Origin: Panulirus ornatus
Taxonomy: Eukaryota > Arthropoda > Malacostraca > Decapoda > Palinuridae
Direction: 5' to 3'
NCBI RefSeq assembly: GCF_036320965.1
Contig: NC_092279.1
Location: forward strand, 22,100,929 to 22,164,928
Length of the DNA stretch: 64,000 nt
The notes under the pieces were generated by a model. It was not told the DNA's origin. It did not search any database and saw only the letters and a program-made list of their open reading frames with translations. A program made the position numbers and the translations under genes. Shown piece after piece: positions 33,827 through 48,000 of the stretch. The stretch's first letter is position 1. Every line of letters begins with the position of its first letter.

Positions 33827-35426
33827 AAAAATATATGAAACAAAACTACAATGAGAATCAAGCCGCAACTACAACAAAAGGATTGAAGGTACTATACCAC
33901 GATTACTGGGAAAGTGACATCCACATCTAGGCAAAAGGATTCATTTCAGTCATCTCAAAATCTAAATTTATCTTAAGATCTTAATTCGTCCCGGGCGTCG
34001 CATGTAACCAAAAATAGCGGCAATTCGTAATTCACAGTTTTCTTGTTTGTAATTCATAGTTTTCTTTTCTGTCATCTACCTATACCTATATCACTGACGT
34101 CTGTTATAAGAATTATTCATTCTGAAGTATACCTTCGCTATACATGCTGAAAGATTATATAGCATTGTGGGTTACTGAATATCAAAGTTAGAATAATCTT
34201 TCCCAGTTGTTGGGGTTTTGGACTATCAACTACCTGGGTCATTAAGACCATCAGCAGTAACTTATAACCAACAATCGAAACACTGTCATCACTTGGAGTT
34301 CAAAATTATTCTAATAAGCATACATGTGGCATATATGACAACCCACCCTTGCGGATAGCGCTGTGACCAAAATTCCTTAGTTGCACAGAGACAGATGGTT
34401 CGAACGTCACCCCCAGCATCTACTGGAGGATTTAAGTATTTTCTATTTCATATACTTGAACCATGGTACAATAAAAGATGATCAAGCATTTACAAGGTGT
34501 GAACACACTGCAATGTCACACATCCTACACGCCCTACTAAACTACAAGATACACTTGACATAGTTTCCCCTGAATAGTGATGTCTTTGCGGCTACACTTT
34601 TTAGGTGCCTAAACAAACGTAATATAATGTTGTCCATGACTAGTCATTAGCCTACAACGAAAGCAAAAGTACTCCTACGGGACACATGATAGACTGTAAC
34701 CAATCACCACAAATTCGCACAACCAGCTCTGTCCATTCCCAGTCTTTTAACTCTAAAAGAGCAGCCACGGCTTCCTTTACAACTCCCTCCTATATGACTG
34801 TGGACACAACACATCTGTTTCTCCCAAATTCGACCCGAAACCATCCAGTTACCCTGCGGTTGTATTAATACCAGGCCTATTCTCACTTGAGTGGAGAAAC
34901 CGTGTATGTCTATATACAATATATTCAGCCTCGTTTACGTCAGTCATATCATGCATAGTTCTCTTCTAGGTTACATATCGCGCACTTACATCTATCCACC
35001 TCACTGCATATCACCTTAATCATGTGCAGAAACAACATACATTTCAGCTACGTGCATCACTGTCAATAAATGTATACGGCGTTTATACTAATGAATAAAT
35101 ACCTTTAATGCGACGGCATATTCCTCTGTCTCTCCAGTTCTATGAAACACTTTCCTTGGTTCCATAAAAATATGGCAAAATCTATAATCCGCTTTTACAA
35201 AATGGCTAGTCACTTAAGTAGCCGATGCCTCGAATAACCTTTAAATGAATTAAAAAAATTTTTTTGCATTCAGGTGTGATTTAGAGTCCAATATTTAGAT
35301 CCGTAAAATATTCATTATGCGTGATATCGACAAGAGGGGTAATTACTTTTCATTATCTCAAAAATAATGATATTCTCTCAGCCCTACAACAATCGTCACG
35401 ACCTGGATTCGCTTGTGATTTTTCCG

Positions 35427-35428
<2 letters not shown>

Positions 35429-35505
<77 letters not shown>
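35429..35505. repeat. (TA)n microsatellite
   Basis: A (TA)n tract of about 76 bp that abuts a LINE-type tail on its right. Confidence 0.98.
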
Positions 35506-35509
<4 letters not shown>

Positions 35510-35540
35510 TTTGTCGCTGTCTCCCGCGTTTGCGAGGTAT
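35504..35540 (-). mobile_element. LINE 3' tail fragment
   Basis: The minus strand reads CCTCGCAAACGCGGGAGACA + GCGACAAAGCAAAA. This is the 3' end module of the LINE at 53931-54800, only about 36 bp long, with its A-rich end against (TA)n. It is the shortest visible case of a tail-only insertion. Confidence 0.8.
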
Positions 35541-36260
35541 ATATGAAGACCTTTTTCAGCGACTACAATAAGCTACATGAAAACTGATTTTGCATTTTCC
35601 CCAATGAGCATTTTTTTGTTCACAGTTACACCTACTTCCTATACACGAAACACCCATCATTACCTACTCATTAGTCATAAATAAGAACTATAGCAAAGTG
35701 GCAGGTCACCAGCTTATTCATGCATCAGAAAACTGGGTTGTCTGTAATATCTCCTTACGTCCTAGGTTCTAAATCCCAATAGAAAGTGTAAACTAACCAT
35801 AAAACAACCAAAATATGCATAAATTTAAATACTCGGATAAAAAATCAATTGGACATATAGATGCCTTTTGACTTCTCAACTCAACCTTACTACAGCTCGA
35901 TTGGTATGGATGTTGTGGCAAGTGGGTTAATGGCCACCGTATTTCAACTTAACAGACTCTTTCCACCACTTTTAATCATTTCCTGTTAAGCAATGACCCA
36001 GTTGTGATACGGAAGCCGACGTTCGGGTACATCACTTTAACGCCACCACTCTTTCTACTTATGAAATTGGACGAAACTGTTATCATTACATCCCTCATAC
36101 TTAGTCAAACTATTTTGAACGGCGGTGAGTAATTTGGAGTATTTTGCCTTCTAACCAACAAAAATTAATGTGATGGTGAGGAGGGGGTGTGAAGACCAGG
36201 GAAAGTGTGGGCTCAAACAACCCTCCCTAATATCGTTCAGTTTCAAAGGATAATAATAAT

Positions 36261-36344
<84 letters not shown>

Positions 36345-36374
36345 GATAATAATGATGATAATAATAGTAATAGT

Positions 36375-36439
<65 letters not shown>

Positions 36440-38315
36440 AATCTCTCAAACCATGCAGCACCGGTCTAAATCAATCTACTCTAAGACAGAAAAATCACAA
36501 TTTCTTGAGTTGAATGAAAAATAAGTGGCTGGCTAAACTGATATATTTTTGTCACATACAGCCAAAAGGGACTTAAATACTAATGCCCCTTGGTGCTAAG
36601 CAATTTCATATATCTGATAAATCTTAAGCAGATCTGGAAAATATACTTGTACAATACAGATGGTCGAGATAAATAAAGTAAGAGCTCGGGTAAAACAGAC
36701 CTGTGAGAACCAACCTTTATAATAAAGAAGTGCGAAGGGAGACTTACTTTTTACATTTCTAAGATATGCTACAGTGTAAGCAATTTATGTCAAACTATAA
36801 AAGGCTGATACATAATACATTTACATTTAGGTAGGCATACTTAGTTTCTTTTAAGCATATTTAGTTGCTTCTAGTATGCTAGGTTAGGATATGCTTAAAG
36901 TAACACAGCTATTGAAAGAAGTTTGACACAAACTTACTTATAAAACCCATGTAAATCAAAATAGGAAAAGTTATGAAGCAATGACTTACCTAGGTTCTCA
37001 TCTGATAGAAAAGCATGGTATAGCTTCCTCTGGCCTGATGGCGACTATCACGGTTCCCACTCTCATGGACATATAGCATCATCCATGTACTATGAGACTG
37101 ACAGTTTTCGTTCACGAACTCCATATCTTCACCACTTCAATTGTCAATTCACACACGCTGCTTTTATGTCTTACATCAAAGGTCAAGACGATAAATCACT
37201 CCAACAGTTCTCCTCAGGTTACTTGTATTCTATGTCCACTTCCAATCCAAACCGTATCAAACCACTGACAAATAATCACTCACTTGCTTTGATTTGGCCT
37301 GAACTTCTGATTGAGTCGTGTAGGCCAAAAACCAACTTCTGTTGAACAGATTAATGAAAAATATGACATTTGGTTTCTCTTCCTCTTCACCCACTACCAC
37401 AGTCAACACTGAGGCCGGAAAACGTTGTTCCACAAACGTTGTTTACAGCTCTGACCTCGTTACGCCAATGACCGAAACTTACTTATAAAAGTCTTACAAG
37501 AAGTTTAATTCTTCCCTATATTACAGTGTAAGTAGAAGTGGACACATTCTTTTTTTTTTTTCAATCTCATTGCTGGATACTATTCAATCATTTCTTTTAG
37601 TGACTTATCTGAAATTCATGGGTTGATTCTTATGTATTTCAACAGAATGTGTCCAAATGACTTTTATCTTTCAACAATATGTTTGCATTTATTTATGTAA
37701 TTTCAGACTCGAGTTATGCATCATGGGGGAGGATGTTCCACAGCGTTCTATTAAATGTTGGATAAATGATACTACGTAGTTTTACGTAGAGTAGTATGAT
37801 GTGTATATAGCTTAAAAAGCGCCCTGTTACGTATAACTCTCAGTCGATAAGTTCACATTATAATGGGGATATGATGTACTTCAGCCACTTATGTTAATAA
37901 AGTACTATGACTTGGGTAACTATTATACGCCTTGGCAGTAACGAAAGTATAATACAGGACTTACTTTGAATGTGACGAGTTTTAGTGTACTTTGGCTACA
38001 CGACAGGAATAATACACTGGTCTAATGGCAGGATGTAATGCGCTTCAATTTATATGACTCGATCAGGCATAGTGAAATGGGAGATATTTTAGTTTTGAAC
38101 CTCGTATGGTCGTCTTTGTCTCGTGGATCATACAATACTTAAGGTCTTTTTACCCACTTATCTCGTGGATCAAACAATATCTAAGGTCTTCACCCACCGT
38201 AACATACTAAGTTTCAACTTGTCATAAATCGTTTTCGATCTACCTTACAGACACTCTACTTTGTATCATCTACTGTTGATAATGCACATTTTGAGGTCTT
38301 TCTACGGTATATGAT

Positions 38316-38324
<9 letters not shown>
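35541..38324. other. AT-rich intergenic stretch
   Basis: Contains the (AAT)n tract at 36249-36437 and otherwise unique AT-rich DNA. The longest non-repeat open frame (37085-37345, +) shows no recognisable domain or splice context. Confidence 0.6.
36249..36437. repeat. (AAT)n microsatellite
   Basis: About 188 bp of AAT/ATA repeats with ATG, AAG and AGT interruptions. Confidence 0.97.

Positions 38325-38378
<54 letters not shown>
38325..38378. repeat. (TA)n microsatellite
   Basis: A (TA)n tract of about 54 bp next to a LINE 3' UTR fragment. Confidence 0.98.
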
Positions 38379-38383
<5 letters not shown>

Positions 38384-38488
38384 GTATATACATAAATGCC
38401 CATACATGCACATATACGTACCTATACATTTCAGCATATACATAAGCAGACATATACATATATACACATGTACATATTCATACATATT
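38379..38488 (-). mobile_element. LINE 3' UTR fragment
   Basis: The reverse complement, with TGTACATGTGTATATATGTA, TATATGCTGAAATGTATAGG and ATATACATGTG, aligns along its length with 53702-53815 (+). The terminal hairpin module is missing and a (TA)n tract takes its place. Confidence 0.75.
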
Positions 38489-38490
38489 TA

Positions 38491-38717
38491 TCCCTGGGGA
38501 TAGGGGAGAAAGAATACTTCCCATGTATTCCCTGCGTGTCGTAGAAGGCGACTAAAAGGGAAGGGAGCGGGGGGCTGGAAATCCTCCCCTCTCGTTTTTT
38601 TTTTTTTCCAAAAGAAGGAACAGAGAAGAGGGCCAGGTGAGGATATTTCCTCAAAGGCCCAGTCCTCTGTTCTTAACGCTACCTCGCTGTCGCGGGAAAT
38701 GGCGGATAGTATGAAAA

Positions 38718-38735
<18 letters not shown>
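38491..38735 (+). mobile_element. SINE-like element, full-length reference copy
   Basis: Begins TCCCTGGGGATAGGGGAGAA and continues with TTCCC-TGTATTCCCTGCGTGTCG, GGCGACTAAAAGGGAAGGGA, CTGGAAATCCTCCCCTCTCG, an internal poly-T, CCAAAAGAAGGAACAGAGAA and CAGTCCTCTGTTCTTAACGC. It ends with the tail CTACCTCGCTGTCGCGGGAA + ATGGCGGATAGTATG and a poly-A run of about 23. Other copies lie at 8680, 50663, 50882, 54871, 55191 and 56958. There is no protein frame. I see no clear tRNA A/B boxes, so the head origin is unknown. The A-tail runs into (TA)n. Confidence 0.88.

Positions 38736-38770
<35 letters not shown>
38735..38770. repeat. (TA)n microsatellite
   Basis: A (TA)n tract of about 35 bp grown directly on the SINE poly-A tail. 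Confidence 0.97.
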
Positions 38771-38773
<3 letters not shown>

Positions 38774-41700
38774 GTTCTGGCTCACAAATCATGCACTATC
38801 AAGGTTCCCTCTGTGATGGCTACAAAAATATTAGCATCTTACATTACTAAAAGATGGAGAACTATTACATCTTGCATTCAGGAATGTGTTAGAGGGGTAT
38901 CACTGAAAAATACCTACATTCGAGGCAGTGTCCCTAAGTGCAAATTTTTCAAGGACCAATACTTTGATGACAATAGATCTATTGTTAAACTTTAACAAAT
39001 GATCTAGCCTGACTGGCTTACTAAAGACTGATCATAAATTATCTACAAATGGCTGTCTTAAATACCTAACTGCACCTATATTATCAGTGAATAACTTCAA
39101 TTCCTGGTTGTAATAGTGGGTCCAGTCAATCCAGCTCTTCATCCTGCCCTTGGAGCTGGCCAGTAATATGGGAACCTGATTCAGGATAAAGTGTATATAT
39201 GTTTATAGCTTTAATGGTGGCCTTGATTATGGCATTCAGTTACCTGTGCCGTCCCGCTTAACATTAACAAAGAGGAGTTGAAACTAAAGTCACACAGCAG
39301 GAAAATCTGTGGGTATGAATAATATAAGCAGAATTGTCAAATATCCATAATTTTGCTACAAAGCCTAAAACACTGTCAAATGGACATGGCTAAATAAAGA
39401 ATTCCGTTAATTGTGGTATTTTACTTACCTTCAAGTGTTTCCATCATTTGAAGAAACCAGTGAAATTTGGCAAAACTATGCATATGTGAATGAAGAGGTT
39501 TGAAGGGGCAGACTTAAATTAGTCAATATTGTCTACTGTGGATCACATGACAGTAAACAGGTCACCAGAATTGAAGAGGAACTGCACGAGTTATGGGCTT
39601 CACAAGCTGGCAGACAAGAGGGGATAATAAAAGTCAGTCATCGTGTCATTTACTTTTAAAATCTTAGCAAATGCTTCTTGATACATGCCCCTCACATCAT
39701 TAAAAATATAATGGTTAAATGATTTATATGAAGCTTCATCTAAATAACTATCGATATAATGCCACAAAGAAAACACCTATAAAGCATTATGAAATGATAA
39801 ATAAAGGGTTATGAATAAACTACAATTAAACATCAGTAAACATAAGACATAACAGTACAATCAAACATCAATGAACATATAACGTAACAGTGCCTTGCAC
39901 TAGCAAAATATATCAATACACTTTATCCAGTTATTTATTCTAAATATCTACTGGGGACAAAACACAAACAATGATCATTTGATATACATAAATGGATGAA
40001 AATGCAGAATGATATGGAAATAAATGCAGGTCTGCTATATGCATCACTATGCATATAGTTTATCATCAGACATTCAAGAAAAATTCACCAAAACATTTGC
40101 ACTAGAGAACAACTAACAAACAATAATGAAGAGTAAGGGTTGGAGCCAGAACATGTGAAAGTGTTACCACTTCGTGAAAACACGTGGACCGCGCTTTAAG
40201 CACCAACACGTATGGTTGTTTTTAAACTTATGATTTTCCAGGAGAATACGTGGTTTTACTGTGATGTGTACAGGTTTGCAGCGTTGGTGTGTTTTGGTCA
40301 TCCATTATTCTAAAACAATTGCAACTAGTAGTGTTAGCTGAGTTAAAAGCTGTAAAATGAATACTGTTCCAAGTGCAATGTTAGTGACTTTGTAAAGGGG
40401 CAAACTATGTTGTAAAAATTTAGCTTAATCTCTGTGTATTTGTATTATGCTAATTACAGCAAATGTTACTTTGTTTCCTGTATCCCTAAACTCCAAATTC
40501 TTGTGAATACCACCACAATTCAAGAGGACTGCAGTAAAGTAGGTGAAATACACACATTATATTGCAGAAGACCCTGTCGACGAATGAAATTTATATCTAT
40601 ATCAACAGTTCACTACTTTCCTGTATACATATTCTTATGAATTTGTTTTGCAATCTAGCCGATAATGTAATATCATAGTCACTATTCTCTGAAAAATAGG
40701 TGTAAGGAAAAAAATTTCTCATTTATGAATTAGAAAAAAAATCCAATCAGAAAAATATAACCAAGAAACAAATAATACAGGCTTCAACTAACCTAAGAAG
40801 AATTAACAATCTTTAAAAGAAAGCGTAGTACCATATAGTAAGTACCACTATGGTGATATATCTTGCCAAGATGATGCTCAATTCTTTTTATATTAGAACA
40901 AATGCCACCTTCTACTGATGCCTCATATATATATAAATGCCCTTGTTCTGATGTCAATATTGCTTCTGAAGATGAGAATATTTTTTCATTATTACATTAG
41001 CTGTGAGGTTTTTGATGATGCCCGGTGCTATTCAGAGGTATTTGTGGTTTAGGGAGAACCTTTATTTCAAGTGTGGGAAATGACTTAAGAACAATTATAT
41101 GCATCACTTGTGAAATGAAACTATAGCAACTATAATTATATCTTCTTAACAAGACTGACTGAGTGTAGTTGGAAAGATATCTAGTCAATCATTATAAAAT
41201 ATACCTAAGGACTGATATGTATGATATGGTAATGTCATTAATAATATTATGGCACAGTTGATGCAGTTATTGAGGATTTTACACATGCATGACACCTAGC
41301 TTGATCCATGTGCAGAGCTGCGTATAATCATTTAGAGCTTGAGCATTCCGATTTGTGTTTGAAGATAACTGAGCTTATGTTAACAAACTGTACACAAAAG
41401 CAACTTTACTGTAAAAAAAGGATTATGGAGAAATAAGTAACAAAAGTGAAATTATGTTTGTAAGAAAAGAATGTGAAGAAGCTGCTTAGAAACTGAAATC
41501 TCTCCATGGTTTTCTCAAGTATGTACAATATATCGTTTCCTGATAATAACTAAACAAGATTCTGTATACACATTCACAGACCCTGCTGTTTCATGAGATA
41601 CAGTTTATTGAAAAAAAAAAGGGGGGGTACAAATCTGTATGGCATAGCTATCACATGTAAATTTTTGAGCAAATTAGAATATCAGTGCTATTCCGTTAAA

Positions 41701-44515
41701 TATTAGTATGTAATTAAAGAGAATTGTGTGTAAAATGTTCAACTGACAACTAAGTCTTTCAAGCAAGGTGTTGAATAAGTAATGTAATAGATGTGTATAT
41801 CTGGGAGTCTAAAGGCAATATAGTCTAAAAGTTTCCATTACATAATCCCCCAAACACTGATATATTGAATGAACATGATGAAAATCACTTGTGTAAGATT
41901 ATGCACTGAATACCTACTGAGGAGGAAGTACTGGAGTGTTGGAAAACTGAATGTATCATAAGTAGAGAGATATTGTGTTCAAGTCCTAATTCGTTACCCA
42001 AAAATTTGTGCATGATCTGGAAGACAAGATCTTACATTAGCCACCTGATGAAAAAAGGAAAACGGATGTCAAAAGACATAGGTGGACATCTGTAAGGTAG
42101 GAGGTATCATGTATTTATTTCAACTGGCTGTTACTTACTCTTCATGACACTACTTAAAAGATATTCTGCATAGGGTACTGTGCAGCAGGAAACTATTTTA
42201 AAGATACAAAGGGGGTCTTCTGTATGTCAATAGGTTTGACATGCTTACTCAGAAGGGTATGAGTGAGATTCTGATTGTAAGACTATCTGCAAAACAGAAC
42301 AGCCAATTACAGCATTATGTCATTTAATGAGACACATCCTCACATCATAGACTTCACAGATATGACTTTTGGTACTATGGTTTTTAAGGCCAGCTCTATA
42401 TAGAAAATGGGAGTAAAGGGGGCAGTAAAAATTAGGCATGGGATTCCTGAAAGTCAGCAGGAATGGGAGTGTTAAAAATATTCATGTTTGGATAAGTGCA
42501 TGTCATATGGTATCATGTGTGAAAACTTCAATATGCTGCTCCTCAAAGTTTCATAAAAGTCTTACAGGCAAGATTCTGGATGGGTCACTTCTGTACAAAA
42601 GGAGGTGGAGCACTGAATCATAATAAGTTATGTATGATCCATGTTTTTCACTCATTCATGCCTGTGCAAGGTGCTTCAATCTGGGTATTGTGGTCTCTGA
42701 ATTATGGTTTGGACACTAAATGAGCGTACAAATTACAAACCAATGCAATGTGTGTATTTGCACACACACAATAAAATTTCTGCAACTACTGGGAAGATAA
42801 GCAGGAGTACATGATGAATATTAATTTAAGAAACACTGAAACATGACAGAATCAAAGGAGACTGGATGGCAAATACACTAAAGATGAAGAAATATGACAT
42901 AATAAAAAACACATCTTATGGAATACGATACCAGTGAGCAACTTGGTAAGGTGGGGAATATCAGATACAACTTAAAGAAAAACTCTAATGTCCTTCACAA
43001 CCAATGAACTGCCAATGGAACCCTAATACTGTAAAGAGGTTCCAAAATATACATTTTCTTATCCCATACACCCTAATTTTTAATAATTCACTTTCAAATA
43101 TGAATTATCAATTCAATCAATTTAAAAATACAAGACCACAATGCTGCAACTAAGCAATGTCTGGCCATCACAGTGACACTTATTATAAGTGTCAGGAAAA
43201 TTAAGTCAATTCAAGATTATATATACTTGTAAATATGAAGCATCAAACCACAGATTACCCATATATACATTCCCATAAATACATAAATATAAGGCATAAC
43301 TGTACACAGTAACTCTGGAATATCCTTTTAAGGCCAAACCATAAATAACCATTCAGGTACAATATTGTAAGGCTCAATCATACATATCCACCCTAGTACA
43401 ATATTGCAAAACATCCACACATATTCATCCATGTATAATGGGTCACAATTCAGCAACATATTCCCTGATACTGTCTGGTTAAGTCAGCCATGCATATCGA
43501 CCATGGTAGAGAACCCAAGTGTTTGCCATGCATATCTAACCCAGTACATTTTTGTACTGTAAACACAGACTTGCATATCTACCCCAGAACACTTCCATTT
43601 GATCTGGTACTTTCTTCCTTGATTACTTTTACAAGGTTTATCTTACATATCTACCCTAGTACAATACTGTAGGAGTCTGTAATATCTGCCTTGATGCAAT
43701 ATTAGAAAACCTGATCATATATTAAACACTAAATTAGAACACAAGACTTTTTCATCACAATCACCACATCAAGGTAAACTTACACCTTACACACCCAGAC
43801 TGATGCAGTAAGGCAATGTATGCTTTATGTACACACATATCTGCTGCAATATACTGATAAATGCTACCTAATAGTAAAACAGTTTTCTGTAAGGCTATAA
43901 TATGCACAGCTCTTCTCATACATCATTACATTAGTGTAATGTAATGGTATATATCCTGATTTTTATTATTTCATACTAATACAGTACAGTATTGTAAAAT
44001 GTAATGTTACACCCACATAATGGGTCACTTCTATACTTTCTATAGTTACAGTACAATGTTCCCACTCACACTATTCCTTTGAAACAATAATGATACAGTA
44101 CTAACACAGTCACAGCCTTGAGCATGCATGTTTCTTCCATCACAATGTACTTGTTCAAAGAACATTTTGTCCACTTAGTGTAATGCCTTCATACCTGAAA
44201 CATGGCCAGAATTTCCATCACTATTAGTCCAAAGTATTTTTCAATGATGTCATCATCTTGCTCGTGTAGGTAGTATAACTCCATATGTTCTATAGCTAAC
44301 TTCTGATGCACTTTGCAATCTTAAATAACACTGACATAAAATGTAGTTTTCAACCTTGAAAGATCAGATTTGCTGCCTCAGTATTCTTTATGGGGAGGAG
44401 AGATACCTATTGTATTTATGAATTAACAGATTTAATAAGTCCCTTATCTCTAAATGGCACACTTTCAGTAGTAATATTCAATAAGAAAATATTCATTAAC
44501 ATTTACTCTCAAATT
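38771..44515. other. Unique AT-rich stretch downstream of gene 2, probably including its 3' UTR
   Basis: About 5.7 kb with no microsatellite and no recognised mobile element or coding region on either strand. Gene 2 is transcribed leftwards into it. A candidate polyadenylation hexamer for gene 2 (AATAAA on the minus strand) is at 43977-43972, and further ones occur lower down. Confidence 0.55.
43972..43977 (-). terminator. Candidate polyadenylation signal of gene 2
   Basis: TTTATT on +, AATAAA on the minus strand, is the first canonical hexamer downstream of the gene 2 stop codon, about 540 nt away. AT-rich DNA gives many chance hexamers, so this is tentative. Confidence 0.3.
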
Positions 44516-45049
44516 TTACACAGGAGTTTCACGGTCAACTGAGGATGGCTTAGAGGTTATGAGAGATGTTGGTGATGCTTCAATGGCATCCTGACGAAGG
44601 AGAGGAGTGATAGATCGGCTATAACCATCTGGACAGTGGTTCAGAGGATGACTATCTTCTACATCAGGTGTATGAACAGAGGAAGGACAGGTGGGTGTTG
44701 CAGAGCTGAGGGGAGGTGAAGCTAAAACGAGAGGGGAGGTTTCTGCATCATCTGATGGATCCCTTATTGAACTGTCATGAGAACCAAGAGCACGGTGAAG
44801 CTTGTGCTTGAGACGCCGCAGCTTCTCCAGTGAGGTAGAGGAAAACTGTTCCGCTAGGGAGACATGTTTCATCCCTGCAACTGCTTCTGGCAAATCTGGT
44901 AGGGACGCTAGGGGAATTTCATCATTAGGCAGCTGATCTGCCTGTGGAGTTGCAGGGCTTGATGCTGTTTGGTCATGGTAACCACGACCTAAATTGAGTG
45001 ACTGTGGACGATCACGGCGTAATGGAGATGAAGAGTTGGAAAGTGATAT
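44516..45049 (-). CDS. Gene 2 exon D (last coding exon)
   Basis: The acceptor TTTGCAACAG precedes 45049. There are 177 codons then TAA at 44518-44516. It begins [20 protein letters not shown], has the basic stretch [16 protein letters not shown] about 80 residues in, and ends SSVDRETPV. Pro, Ser and Thr make up a large share. It continues exon C in phase 0, giving [17 protein letters not shown], a tidy basic-Ser motif across the junction. Confidence 0.87.
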   Translation of the reverse strand: MSLSNSSSPLRRDRPQSLNLGRGYHDQTASSPATPQADQLPNDEIPLASLPDLPEAVAGMKHVSLAEQFSSTSLEKLRRLKHKLHRALGSHDSSIRDPSDDAETSPLVLASPPLSSATPTCPSSVHTPDVEDSHPLNHCPDGYSRSITPLLRQDAIEASPTSLITSKPSSVDRETPV

Positions 45050-48000
45050 CTGTTGCAAATGACAATGAACAAAAATTTAATCCTTTTCCTGAAAATGTCA
45101 AAAACTTAAGTACTTTTATAATTTTCAAACTTTTAATAAAATTCAGTATAATTCGTAGCAAAATCACCTCAGAATTAGAACCATAATCTACACACTTGAT
45201 GGTACTATTACCTTCCCATTTTGAAATGCAACTCTTGCAGAATCATTAGGATCTAAAATGTGCACTAATTTCAGATGTTAATTTACTATTTCATTCCATA
45301 CTGTTATTACACAATAATAGTTACAACTCCCTCTCTCTTCTCACTGAGCACACTATCATTTCATGTTTCCCAAAGCACCCATTTTACAGTTAAAGCTAAA
45401 ATTCTTCAAAGTATCTCCCACTACCAATATACAATAATCTTAAGAGATAAGAGCAACTTCCCTGTTAGCTTCACACATAACACACTGAATACCATCTACT
45501 TAGTCTGGGAATCACATCCACGGGTTATGAACTTCTTACTTAAGAATCCTAATTCTTCCTTACTCAGTTACTGAAATAAAGTATGTCATTTTCCACTAAC
45601 CCTCCTAATAGGTGACGTATCTTTGTGTTCGAGGACCTTTATTCCCTTGTCGCTCCTGAGAGTCACACTTGGCGGCTTGTCCACAGAACTATGCTTGGGA
45701 GAGGTTGATGTCGAGGAACATCGCAGAGATGATGCTCTGAGGAGAAATCACAGTACAAATATTATTGATACCTGTCCTAAAAATAGTCCATTCCTGAAAA
45801 TATACACAGGCTCGAGCATTCTTCACTACCATATTCATTATCGTTACTATTCTCTGTGACATATATTACAAAATCTCTATATGTATCAAAGTACTTTTAT
45901 GTAATGCATGGTCTTAATCATAGAGCCATAAACTTAGAAGAGCTAACTCTGAATAATCCTTAATCTTTCATAACAAAAAAACCTTGAGGTGTTACGCACA
46001 ATTTTCTCTACTTGTTTTACCTGGAGAGAGAAACATTATTAGACTTGTATGGAGAGAAGCTGGACGAGAGGGAGGGTGCAGTTGACTCAACATCAGATAC
46101 TGAGGGTGAGATAACCCTGTGGGACACCAAGGGTGAGGACTGCAAGTACACCACATCCATCTCCTCACTCCCTGCCACCAAACCATCACCCACAATTGAC
46201 TCGCCTGTACATAATGAGACACTTCATACTATCAGTGGTCCATTATAGATGTGGTAAAACTGACTTAGTAAAATAATACCATGACTACTACTAATTTGAT
46301 TTAAAAAAGAAAACCTGATACATCCATAATTTTGCTGATGACAGAAATATACACACATGTACTACTGTACAGATGTAATATAAGTTATAAAGATATGAAA
46401 TAACTGTTTAATTCCATTAGTAAAATCATAGTAAAAACATTCTAAAAGAATTCTTTTTGGAGAAATATGTTGGAGAAATATCATACTGAGAAAGCTCATC
46501 AGTCATATGTCCATCTACCTATTTATCATCATTAACTCTGTTCCTACGATGGTAGGAGCAATAGATAATTAGGAGCATATGGTTGAAACATTAGGCAAAA
46601 GTAGTCAATAAGAACATTAGGTAGGAGCCTCTGCAAACATTGCCCTAAAGTTGCACTCTGCCAGTGGCCTATTTAAGAGTGAGCCACTAAAGGTTAAGAA
46701 GCTGTACTTGGAGTTCACTAGTTATGGAGACTGTTGTCATGGCTACCCCCTTGAAGGAGATCCAATTGAAAACAGGCATCAGAAATATAAAATGAAAGAT
46801 ACATATATATAGATATAACTCTGTTCCTATTTCCATATGTGAATTAAGTGCATAAAGATATACATAATTTGTGTGAACTGGTCATGCACAGCTTGAGTTC
46901 CTAACCCTACAGGTTGATGGTGGAAAAAGATACCACTTTTTCTGGTGAATGCTTGTTTTCCTGCTACCTAAAATTCAGTCGTATTTAAGGATCTGATAGC
47001 ATTCATGTTTTACATGATGTAAAATATTGTTGCAACAGTCCACTATACATTCTGATGTCATTCATACCCTTAAAATAAATTGTTAGGCATGTAGTTAGAG
47101 TATAACATTTAAATATCCAAAACAGGGTATGCAAGAGATGTGCAACTGCAAATCATTCATATATGTTAAAAGAATGTTTTCAAAGCAATGTAAACAAATT
47201 TATTTGTAACTTCAATGCTCAGAAACTTGATGAATTCCTTCTTTCTAGCCATGGGTTACCACAGTACCTATCTCAGATCTAATAAATCTTGTTACAACAA
47301 ACAATGTCTGGGTAGAGACTGTAACACCTAAAGGACAGGGAATTAGAGACAAAATTGTGCTTACAAAATGGAGAATGGGGATGAATATAAATTGTACCAC
47401 AACCAATCTGAATAAAATGTGGTTTACACAGTTTGCTGACAAATATAAAAGCTCCAATGGGTCTTTCAAAAAGATAAGAATGAAGATAAGAAATCAAAAT
47501 GAACCTGCAAAAAATTTATATATTTCTCTATGAGTCCATGTCCATGTGCACTGGGTGCGTCAAATACAAAATGCTCCAAATTTCATTCAAATGTCACTTT
47601 ATATTCACTGTGTTAATGTGAACATAAGCAATCAAAGTAGTATAAGAACCCATTAAGTATCCACTCTGAAAACTAAAGCCTGATCTGTGATACCTCCACT
47701 TCCAAACAAAAGACCTGCAGACAGATAACCAGAATATCATTAAATCATTTGCTGTTCTACCTATCTATCCATATATATCTCTGATGCCTGTTCCCTCCAG
47801 GAACTCCCATCAAATGGGTGGCCATGGCAAAAGTCTCCACTTATCCCTCCCTTTAGATGCCTCCCCCACATACACCATTACAAATATTCTTCCCACAATT
47901 CTCTTCCTCTAGTACCCTTCCACTCTTTTTCCCCATGTCACAGGTGGTCTTCCTCTCACACAAACCCCATAAATTGCATAATCATACACTCTCCTCATAT

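Noticed and set aside
34340..34410. tRNA or tRNA-derived SINE (GGTTCGAAC near 34392, resembling a B box)
   Set aside because: The T-stem halves do not pair, there is no convincing A box or acceptor stem, and no second copy is seen in the window.
46021..46222. Minus open frame starting [15 protein letters not shown] as the product at this locus
   Set aside because: It runs across the splice acceptor and is Trp/His-rich. The alternative frame joins exons A and C in phase and has normal composition.
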